A DNA stretch of 64,000 bases from Lingula anatina (Eukaryota; Brachiopoda; Lingulata; Lingulida; Lingulidae). Shown one piece after another: positions 34,501 through 46,300 of the stretch (positions are counted from its first letter, which is position 1; each line of letters begins with the position of its first letter). Made by a program: the position numbers and the translations under genes. A model generated the notes under the pieces. The model saw nothing but the letters and a program-made list of their open reading frames with translations, searched no databases and was not told the DNA's origin. The stretch lies in contig NW_019775499.1 of NCBI RefSeq assembly GCF_001039355.2, positions 175,481 through 239,480 on the forward strand, written 5' to 3'.

Positions 34501-37355
34501 GATGATACATAATGATAAATGTATTAGGAAAAACTTGTAGGTATAGGACCAGATGGAGTCACTGAGGCGTCCTCACGTACAGTAAAGTTTTCACAGATTT
34601 TGAATAAGAATCTCTCTCTCTAAAATCAGACATATTTTTTTAAACCATTTTTAAATTCTCATCAACTTGTTTCTAGAAAATAGCATCCCTTATATTGAAA
34701 ACAATACTTTATCACATTATACTCGTATAAACGCCATAATATGGGGTCACTATGTTGATAGCCCAGCTATAGTGTGATCAAGCACCAAATTGGACATAAA
34801 ATCATTACAAAACGTACTAAGCTCTGGACATGAATGCAAAAAAAAAAAAAAAAATGCAATGTGTCTTTAAACGATTCACACAGTTTACACACTTCATTTG
34901 AAATGGGTTTTATTCGACTTAGCTAGGTTTCTACATTAAAAGTATCTGTCCTACACTCTAGTTAAACACCACAAAGAGTTTCCGTAATCTATAATATTTT
35001 TTCGGACTTTTTGATATTTTTGATATTTTTATATTCCTATTTTGTCATCTCTACACTTGTTTTGTTGGAAGAAGCAGAATCAAGCCGAGTGATCATTAAC
35101 TTCCCATGTGTGACCTAAAGATAGCACGAATTTAAGCATTTCAAACGATTGTTTTCTTATTTAGCATCACCCGAAGGACTAGGCCCTATATTTGTGAATG
35201 TAAAGAAGAAACATGTGTACTATTGGTAGAGGTCAGGAAATGCTTACAAAACCTATCTAACCAAAGCTGTATTGCTCCAGAGGCAAAACAAGGAAGGTGG
35301 ATTTCATTTAATTATGATCGCCACGCTTTAAAATAATATACCCCATTTTACTCTCAAGACTACAAGTCATCTCATGATAACCTTATTCACTTCAATACAC
35401 AGTGGACTAGTTATTGTATAAGAAAAGTAGTCTGTGATTGATCGCCATTATTTGACTTCAATGCACCATGTTTATAACATTCAAACTACACAAGTTGTAT
35501 AAATAGACATCGAAATCACTCGCCGAATCTTATAATGGAGAGCGATGACAGCCAACTTGTTCTTTCCTATCGAAATGCTAATATTGATTCAGGAAACAGG
35601 TGTGAATAAATTTTTGAGTGAAAATGGAAAATATGAAGTTGATATTGAGTAGTAAGGAAAATGTATCAAAGAAACACGATAAGAACTCGCCTTAGTGGAA
35701 TATCTCGTTCCATCAACCCGTTTCCCATGTCTTTAATTAAGTGCGAAACGTATCTGAATAAGGCATTAATGATGGCGTGAACTATAGGCTTAACGAGTCA
35801 TTAACTCAACGCCATGGTAATTTCTCATTTAAAATTATTAAATCAACGTGTGGTCTTACTTGATTTTCTCATTATTCATCGTATTTTGATACGCGTATAT
35901 TCATCTGTAAAACCTTACCTCAGAGTTTCAAATGGTGAAGGTTACAGAAGTGTCCCCAGTTCACTTCGTAGATATCGTGTTATTGACCACAAAACGGCAG
36001 GATCTTTTATCATCGAGATTTGCTTTTTTATGTCAGCTACTTTTTTTGCCAAGAGCCATCATTTTCGCATATCTGCGTTCTTGTCATATATGTGACACCA
36101 CACACGGTAACGGACACAAATTAAAATAACTCAAAGTACAAAGGTCCCCGAGTCTTTGAAAAACATTACCATAACAAACCAGGGCTGAAAGCGCTGTTTG
36201 GTTCATTTTTAAAGTAAGTCTTGTATGCACTTTACAGCACGAACGGTTTGTGTTCACATTTTGGATTATTTTGGACATAGAAACGCAGATAATATTTGTG
36301 ACTTTTCATGATAAGTTAACTATTTAAAAAGTCGAAACAATATGGCCGCTGATAAACATGTAGATATAGATTTACTATTTTAATATGTTGCAGTCATCAA
36401 ATGATGATCGCTTTCATATAAATCTAGTAAACTAGTCATAAGCTGAGGTCTCAGACATGTTAATCTATACGACTGTGGATCAAACAAGAATATAAGTATA
36501 GTTGTTCTAGCTGCTTTAATATCAACAATATCAATATGAGGTGGATGTATCAAGCGGTAGTCGCCAATTACATACAGTTGCAAGATTCTACAGTTATACA
36601 CAGCCAGGGCACCACGTATACATCATAACCTAATAGCTACGGATTTTGCAATACGGATGTAAAACTCGATGGCTCAAGCAGCGTATGCTTGAATTCGACC
36701 CTTGATTATATTAGATTTGAGATTGGTGATTTAATCCCAGCGCACTGAAGTCCTACGAGGAAAGCTAATTACGACACGGAGTTGCCGGTCTGACTGGTGG
36801 TTGCTCTCAATTTTCAATAGGGAAATCAATTAATCGAGACCAGAGAATGAAGCTTGGAGGATGAAGAGACAATGTGAACAACCTGGGAATGAAAATGAAT
36901 GGATTTTTTTGTATATTTCACAGACACCCATCATACCACAGCTATTTTCCCCTTTTATATCTTTCTTCTTTTTAATTGGTTCAGTTGTCCTCATTCATAG
37001 TATAGCCAGACTACCAGTACATACCAGAGATATTAACACCAATGCCTTCCCAGAATGTCACAAAATACCCTTTGTATGGAGAAAAAATGCATAGTCCCCC
37101 ACCTTAATTTAATTAAATATCTTTTACCTCCCGGGAATATTGACTAAAACGAAGTTATTATGGAATTGCTTTTGGCAGTTTGAGTGGAGCAGGTGGTGCG
37201 TTGGCTTGGCAGAAACGGCAAAATGATAAAAAGAGTGATACACTCAAACAGTGCATTATATTTACATGTTTTGTTCCAGATTATTTAACCCCTAACCTTT
37301 CTCTTTTAAGTGATAGTTGTATTCGGCTTGCTTGTATTTGATTGAGCGCCGTTAC

Positions 37356-37394
<39 letters not shown>

Positions 37395-40300
37395 GAGGTA
37401 CATGCAGAATGTTGTATGTAAGATAACAAGGTAATTAAATAAGATTCGAAAGAAAGTGAGTTTACAGTTAACCAGCTCTACCGTTGGTTTTAATACACAC
37501 CACAAAGTGATAATAGTGCGACTCATTCCAACAACACAACGACCACTTTTATGTTATTATTTCCGATTGAACGCGACGCCGCAGTCCAAGTAGGGATTCG
37601 CAAGAGAGATATGGGAGAGATGATTCATAGCACTTGAGTCGCATGAATAACAACTGGTACTTTCGAAGCCAAATGCAGTAGACAGAAGGTGTTAATAGAA
37701 TTAAAGTGCTTTGCAGTAAAAATACCAGTTCTCCTGAGAAATGCTAAATATTGACTATTTAAAAGTCATCACTTGAACCATTTTCGTCGTCGGTTTTGAA
37801 AGAATCCTTCCTAACAGCAATTTAAGTTTAGAATGAAAATTACATATTAGTTTTTGGTTTATATGTGTAATATATATGGTGTCGAAATGATTGTTCCTAA
37901 CAGCAATTTAAGTTTAGAATGAAAACTACATATTAGTTTTTGGTTTATATGTGTAATATATATGGTGTCGAAATGATTGTTTTTGTCATTTTTGTATATT
38001 TCGGATTTATATCTATTCATTGGTTTCAATTTGGTTGAAATAGCTCTTAATCTTTTATTGTTGGTGTGATATTGTGCAATCCTGTGCTTTTATATATGCA
38101 TCAGCTGCAAAACATTCAAAAGGTAGATCATAATCAATTTCAGTGGAAGGTACGCCTCTTTCGACCTATTTGTTAGTCTCCCTTGAGTCTTTGTAATTAG
38201 ACACAATTGACTTCAAAACAAACATTTGAAAGATACCCTGTGTTAATGCAAATGCAAGGTAAATCCATCCAGTAACAGCAAAATCAGCTGTAGAACAGTG
38301 ATATGTTCTCCATGCTACCTTTCTGTACCAAAATATTTTACTCTCAGTTTTCTCGGGCATGTCAAGAGAAGAGCTTCAATCGATATTTTTGACGGATGGT
38401 GTTTGTTAAGTATACTCTCTATGGCTCTGTACACCAGCTTGTCTTTGGTCTTTTTCAATATTATCTATGATATTTTTCTGTGAAGTTTTCAAATATCTTA
38501 ATGTAACCTCCTGCAAATGCTTTAGGATGATCAAATTCAGTGGTTTGGTCGGGGTACGATTAAACAACTATTGGTAATGAGCAATCCGGAATTATTGGGT
38601 GAACCGTACGTGCAACTTCTGCCGTTATGAATTTTGTCTGAGAAATACTTTGAGAACGTTGCCTTAAATACCTCAATCTCATGGGAATTTTGAGATTGTT
38701 TTGCTATTTGGCAATTGAGTGATTTCGTTGTCGACATACGACGACAGTGCAATCCGTTGCCGCCAAGTTGAGTCTAATGAAGAGGGCAGTGACCTGGTCA
38801 ATTTTCTGATCTAGGTCGTGGACTTCCTGTGAACGGAACGGAAGTCCTGTGTTTAGGTTCGGGTTTCAATCTCGATCTAATCAGAGCACAGCCTACATAT
38901 TAAACAGACCAAAGCCAATGTTCAGTCACTTGTAATTTCAGTTTTCATTTTATGAATGATCAGATGAAACCGTCAACGGGTGAAACAAAATTTGGATCTA
39001 TAATAAAATGAAAACAGACCTATGAAACTCTTTACATAATATTTGATTACAATTTTGCGGAGGCATTTGTATATGTATCTCGTAATATAATAATACCAGA
39101 AATGCACAAAGCGCATTTGTATTATCGTACTTACATAGATGTCACAATAAAGATTTGACGAACCTTAACAATTGCATTTATTAATTTAGTAATTGTCTGG
39201 ATGCAACCAGCACCAGGTGATGAGTTCGATATCTTGTATATTAAACCTCGTTTTTGAATTATCACCATTGCATCATGCAAATTCCCCTCCTTGCGACAAA
39301 CGTGTTGTACCGAATGTATACTGTACAGGTATATTTAGATAAGCCATTTGATGTATTGGACTTTTGGAGCCCCTTGCGCACAAAGATGGCACCGTTTGTT
39401 GGCGTAAACGCTCTTCAGTCTTCGTTTTCTAATAGTGACATACACCCAACAATTCATTTCATGGATTTTAGATCGGAGATGCTAGGCCTACTTTTCCAAA
39501 TTATCGACACTGATGGAATTTTCATGATTTCCGATGCTAAGAAACACCCACACGCACTTCATTGAATTCCAGGGATATATCCATTAAGTAGGAAAGCATG
39601 TTCTTTAAAATGTTTGACTTTACCAATAAAGTTATCGAAACATTATATCGTGTTTTTGAACCACTCATGTTGTTGTGTGAGCTCCTAAATAAATAAATAC
39701 TTCCTTGTGTCCTGGAATATAGATCGTTATCAGTTAGTTGACTGTAGTGTCTCATACATTTGATACGAACTTGGCAATAAATGTGCTCTGCTTAAACTCT
39801 GTCATGAATAGATGTACCAGCTTTCAAAGTATGGTCATTTCATTTGTCTTTGTGATACTCCAGCCACTATACCGTTTAAAAAAGGCAATCCCTTATGCTT
39901 TGACATTAAACTACAAACAGAACATTGTGAACTTGACCTGTACGCTTTTATAGATTTAGATACAGCATTTTCATAATGTTCTTATGTGTTCGAAAAGTAA
40001 CTTTAACCTGATCATTGAGTGATAATCAACTGGAGTCTGAAGTAAGGGTACATTCAAAAGATAACACCACGCTTAAACCCGTATAATAGCGTAGCTTTTA
40101 GAAAACTTTTGTGTCAAATTTTATATGCAAGAGAAATTAGCAGTATGTGTATTAAGTGAAACTTTGTTGGGTTATAGTACACATTTTTTGGAATAATTGG
40201 ATTTCGCTTTGGCTGTTTTTATTCCACCTTGTATACAACATATACATGTATGTATTCCAACGGGAACATGAGGAGGAAAGACTCGTACTAAGATAACGAT

Positions 40301-43300
40301 TGTTTCCCCCCGATTTATTAAGTATATCAACCAGCCAACCAGTTGATATCACATGAAATAATATGAGCATCCGCGTTTGTATGTCTTGGGTGCATTGTAT
40401 GGGTTTGCTTGAAACAGCCGATTTATTTAGAATATCTTAACGATAAGGATGTGGTATACATTGAGGAACAAACTTTATTTGATAATGGGCATTACAGAGG
40501 CGGATCCAGGATTATTTGAAGCAGGGTCCGCGGATGCCCATGGACTAGCACGTTTCTCACTATGGCCCATGGACAAGCACGTTTCTCACAAGGGCGTACC
40601 AGTGCTGCCATATAGGAACAGCTAGGGTATGTCCCCGTCAACGCTATCTTCCGTATCACTTGGTAGACATACGATTTCTCCTCGATAATCAAACGCAGCA
40701 TTTGATATAATTGAATTCTTTCATCATAATGAGGCCAACTATCACCCAAAAATAGTACTTTGAAGCTTTGTTACGTGTCAACGGTGTTAGGAACTAATGC
40801 AAGAGAGTCATTTATAGCAAACAGCATATTATCTGGTACTGTAATTGCCATATGAAGATGTTCAGTCCGGTCGTACTTTCATTAGCACACACACACACAT
40901 GTTATTATATATAATTCAGATTGGATTAAGACATCGGGGAAATGGGTGGCGTAAATTGATAAATTGATTAACTGGGTATTCTAGGATCGCTTCTTCTCTT
41001 TGTCATATACACTTATGCTCATAAGTAAAGCATCACCTTGAATTTTTCAAAACCTTCTTGTTTGAAATGTCATAGGACTATGCGGTTTTCGTTCATATTT
41101 TATAAATATTTATTTATAGTTGAACATTTCTATTTAATTTATTCACCACACAATGTATTTTAATAATGCGAATGGCTTCAAAAAAAGGTGGTGATATGAG
41201 CAAAGTCAAGTGGCTAAAAAGTATACTCACTCGGCAATACGTACCTCCCGGTGAAAACAGTTTGTTGACAGAAATAAACTTAAATCACGTTGAATTGATT
41301 GACATTAAAGACGGATCAGACAATAAATAGTAAATCAGTTATGAGGAGATCAAGAGGGTGTGTCTTTCCCCTGGTTTTGAGACAGTTTCACTGCCACATG
41401 TGACCAGATTCTGTAATAATTGCATTGGGGGCCTGCTCCATTTGTCAGGTATTGCAAGCTGGAGCTGTCTGAAGCTTGCTTCTCGTTCACTGCTCTGTCT
41501 GTCTTATCCCTGTCATGTTCTGTCACAAAGAGATATTTGCGATTATGCAAGTTAAACACTTTTGGGGATATTACGTATTGCCTTGCATCAAATGTTTTGT
41601 ACATGATATGTATTAATGTGTTATTCTTAGCGACCAATCAGAATTTCATATGTGTCACTGTCCGGTGAACATCCCTGGAACATATATGTGTAACTTAATT
41701 TGTCGACATAAAGCCATTGTGATGACAAATTTGTTAATGTGGTTCTACCAGAAGCAGGCCTGCCCTTAGTATGGTTCGTTTGACGTCATTGTCATTTTGC
41801 TACCAGTTTGGATGCTGGACTTGCTGCCATTCTGCACTGTCTGGCAATCTGCTTTATGGACAGTCCATCTCGATGGCTTTCTGCGATACAACGTTCGTCA
41901 CGCTCAAGGGAAAAACTCATTGTTTTAATGATCGCATATTGAACTCTTTTGACAAACACCGTAGTATCCTGAACATCCTAAAATAGCATCCATTGCTGTA
42001 CTTGTGCGTGTTATAGAACACGTGAACAATGCCGTATAATTGGGACTTATAAAACGTATTTGGAATGTGTTGACTCGGTTAATTATACATCCACAAAGGA
42101 ACGTGAAAACTCCGTTATTATCTCCAGGTAATTGTGGGCGTTCTATGTGCAAAAACAGGAAAGGTGCCGATTGTGCAAATTAAACGGGGGCGTCCAATTC
42201 TATGGTATTGTATATCAGAATGGCATAAACACGGTAATACGCCATCGTTAGTCAGAGACAAGCGACTGATACGTGACAGTGATCTCAAAGCAACGTCATA
42301 ACCAACAGCAACGCGTGATTTCGTCCTCTACATATTGAGCATTTGAACGGCAAATGTGTTGACTGATATTTTAATATTTGTAATTTATAATTTAAAAATC
42401 CCTATTTTGCGCTGAATAAAAAGAGTATTCAAGACGTGTGCACTGAAGAATGGTAGACTTAATCATGTACAGAATTTGGAAATGTAAAGGCTGTTACTGA
42501 TGCCTCTTTTTCAAAAAGACGTTTATTTATGGCAAACGTTTATGTAATCGGAAATATGCCTCCTTTGTTTGCGTTGATTTTAGTTTCAATGTCAGAAAAG
42601 CCATGCAAATGCAGCGCAAATTGTCGCTGTGCAGTTGATTGTCAGAGAGGGACATATGCTGATAAACAATACAAAAGAATTAACGCAAAGGAATACAAAA
42701 GAATTCAATCAAAAGAAGAAGAAAAAAGAAAAAGTAGTAATTGACAACAGCTGTTCATCCAAGATGCATATTGGGATTTGAAAGGGTTCTAAAGTATTTA
42801 GAGTATTGATCGGCGAAAACGAAATATCTGTTAATGGAAGACCTTTAAGACATGGCCGGGACTCTCGAAAACTTTTCACCCATAGTCTAAGGGACTGTTT
42901 GAAACTTATTTTAAACTTATTTTTATGACCAACAAACTTTGCTGGTCGCTGCGGATAAGTCGTTTAAGGGACGTTTGAAAGTTAGGGTGCCACCTTTGGG
43001 AGTATTGCGAACAAATATTGAAACAAAGGCTCAAAAACTACACATAACACTTGATTATCTTATTGTTTATGGTTAAACGTTTGTGCTGGGGAGCATTGAT
43101 AATTGGAATGAAGGCTTGGAAAACTGTCGTGCTGACATACCTTCGTTATCGATTTTAAATATATCAAAATAACCACTTAAATGAAAGAAAAAACCTTTGG
43201 TTACGCATAGTCATAATGCACTAAGCTAAAAACAAGTATGAAGTTGACCTGAAAAAGTTGAGATACCACTGTGCATGGTGAAATTCAAATGCAAACATGC

Positions 43301-46300
43301 AAGCGGTTTTATCCACGGTAAAGCAGTTATTTACCTTTACAATATTTCACCATAGATCGTTGTTGTTGTTGTATCATATCTTTAAAAATTTTAGTCATGA
43401 AAAAAAGATACATGGCGTGTCACTAAAATATGACAAAAACCAGATTAACAGATATATGCATATAAGTCACATAAGTGTACAAAGCCTAGATGGTGACCAT
43501 TCACTGACGAGTGAGTCAAATGGATGTAATTAAATGCTAGGCACGGTATCTGCACTTAGAAATATTGAATTGGGAAGGAAAACGAATATGAAATATGTGC
43601 AATATATTTGGCCAACTTTTTTCACACAAGAAAAAAGGTAATGCCACCTTCAATCTTGAGTTTGTGGTTTTAAGTAAAATACCGAGTGATCTTTCACAAA
43701 GTTGACCTGATAATAACGACTTCTTGAAGATCCATCAGCAAAACTAATAACAATGCTTTCTTCTAGGAATCAAAGTGTTTTTGCGCGGCAAAGCGCACGT
43801 AGAATGGAAAATCATGCGCAGTGGTGAACGGAGGACAGTAAAAGAAGACCAATACTTCATTGAAGATAAACAAAGTGTATGGGGGAAAGGTAAATGTATT
43901 CGATTGCCAGACTTAGTGTATAACATTCTTTCAAATCTTAACCTCCATATGAAAACGAATCTAGGCAAACGATAGCATGTTTTAAGTTTCTTATTTTGTT
44001 AAAAATTAATTTACCTTCAACGTGGTCTGTTTTCTGATCTTATATGTCTAGATATAGATGGTATTTTGCCTAGGCCCTACTTAACAATATGCAATCTGTC
44101 AGTTCCCGCCTACCACCACCCACCGTCCTGACTACTTAAACAACGGTAATGGTTGCGTGGCTTTATGATAGACATGACATTTGTTCAAATTACAACAGTC
44201 AGCATTGCGGCTGTCACTTTTCTTCGTCTAAAGGTATTTGTGTTCCAGGCCCACGAGTTTCCATTTTAAATGTTGGGTAAATAATAGGACTACTAGTAGA
44301 ACTAAAGGTTGGGCCTGCTTTTAATGTGACATGGGTGTGAGTTGACCGTTATTCTGCTGCACTGTGTAACTTTGTGTGCACATTTATACCTATATACATT
44401 TCTATCATTTTAGAGCACAACGACCATGATGACAAATCGAATCCCATACTTCACCGCGGAGATCACAAGTTTCCGTTCTCCTTCACACTGCCGGAGAGTG
44501 CTCTCCCGTGTTCATTTGAAAGCAAGATAGGCACAATTCGATACTACTTACGGGTGACAATTGACATCCCTTATTATTCCCCGCCCCAGGGTCTGAAGTA
44601 CTTCACAATAATTGGTCCACACATAGATTGCATGGATGAAAGATATCTGGTAAGTGAGAGCCATGCAGGTTCCTTTTTGCCGCAAGTACTCTTTGTACGA
44701 TGGACTTTGGTATCCATTCGTGTTACTTGCGTTTTAAGACAAGGAATTCTCAGGACCAGTAAGTGTTATTTTTGAAACATTCATTTGTAATGTAATTAAA
44801 GTCACTCAGGAAACAAAAGCTTCTTCAAATAATCTTGCAACTGCAACTGGTTATTTTGCTGAAAGAAAATGAAAAAAACGTATAAACACGGGTAATATCT
44901 GAAATGTCAGTTTCATGAAGGGAAAGATAAATGCCTAATATCAAAATAAAAATTGAAAGTTATTGAAATAAAGTAAGGTATAATTGAAATGGAGTCGAAA
45001 TAGGTGGTGCAATGGTCAGACTAAAGAGGAATAATTCTCATGATATACATACAGTAGAAACACATTTTATGTTATACTTATGAAGCCAAAAATTAAAGAA
45101 GAATTTAATACGAAATGCACTCAATGTTCAAGGCAGGGGCGGATCCAGGATTATTTGAAGGGGGGGTCTGCGGATGCAAGCCGACCTCTCCCCCCCCCCC
45201 CCCCCCCCCCCCNCCCCCCCCCCCCACCCCTCCGTTGGCGTTGGAAAAAAATGGTATTTTAGAGGGAAAATGGTGCCATTTGGTACGGTTTAGAACTATT
45301 ATTCAGCTAGTCAAAATTTTAATTTCAAGAGGGGACCATTGTTGTCATTTTTTCAAAAATAGAAGGGGTTTGGGGGGGCAGGACCCCCCTGACCCTCTCA
45401 TCTAAATCTGCCACTGCAAGGTATTGACTTTTTTGTCATTTGATAACCTTTATGTCTTTAATAAATTTATTCAAACAATTCCTGTTTGGTACAGTAATTG
45501 CCCTGTCGATTCTTATATTTGATAACCATGCATATTCCTTTATATTCCATTTCATATTTAGTTTATTGGATTTTGTTTATTTACGTGTTTGTTTCTAGAC
45601 AGCCCTTACGGCAGAGGACAAACTGACCACGTGCTGTTTCTGCTGCAATAAAGGTCCTGTTGTATTAAAAGCCACCCTGGACAGGAGCGGGTATTGTTGT
45701 GGAGAGAATATTAAGCTCAAGGCTGAGGTACAAAATGGTAGTGGAAACAAAGTTTGGCTTATGGTGAGACTCATACAGGTAGGGCTCTGAAATAGGTCTC
45801 CTAACATTTATAGCGTACTGCAATAATGGACCTGCAACAATGAACAGTGAAGGGTACAATGAACCTGCAAGTGATAATATCACCTTGCAATAATTTTTTT
45901 CCCCTTTTTAAGTCCAGATGCAGCAAAATCTTCCGTGTTGTAAACAAACGAATTATCGTTAATCTTTTCCGGTTTGATATGTCTGCGCTTAATATTTAGC
46001 TGAGCTCGTGACTAGCTATGGTATTATATTTGCGTGATACTTTCTATGAGCTAAATCGCTGTCTGGAATGAAAACAAAACGAAACCAGATAGTAGACCTG
46101 TTCACTGGGGCGGAGGACAAAAATGTCGACACTAAAAAAGGAACGACAGTCCAGGAACAACAGTTTAGGGGTACCCCCTTTTTCTTTGAGTACAGATAAA
46201 GATGGTATTGTAGACCCCATGTGATCTTAGGCAAATTGGGAAAAAATTGATTACAGCGTCTATAATTGATTTAGACGTGAGAAAGTTCTAAAATACTTTA

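Larger units (their letters stand above)
31542..43766 (+). other. Large arrestin intron (12.2 kb)
   Basis: It contains a tRNA-like fragment (33238-33290), a CA run (37359-37392), an 86-bp tandem duplication (37808-37979), a partial hAT-like repeat with a 29-bp tandem (40495-40593), a lone CRE palindrome (41781-41788) and a small Cys-rich open frame (42589-42744). No arrestin exon is missing between the flanking exons, because their phases and protein pattern join directly. Confidence 0.65.

Noticed and set aside
39254-39565. 103-codon plus-strand frame in the arrestin intron
   Set aside because: No recognisable motif and no matching splice sites; probably chance.
45080-45405. Proline-rich open frames
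   Set aside because: They read through the poly-C core of a MITE and an unresolved base.
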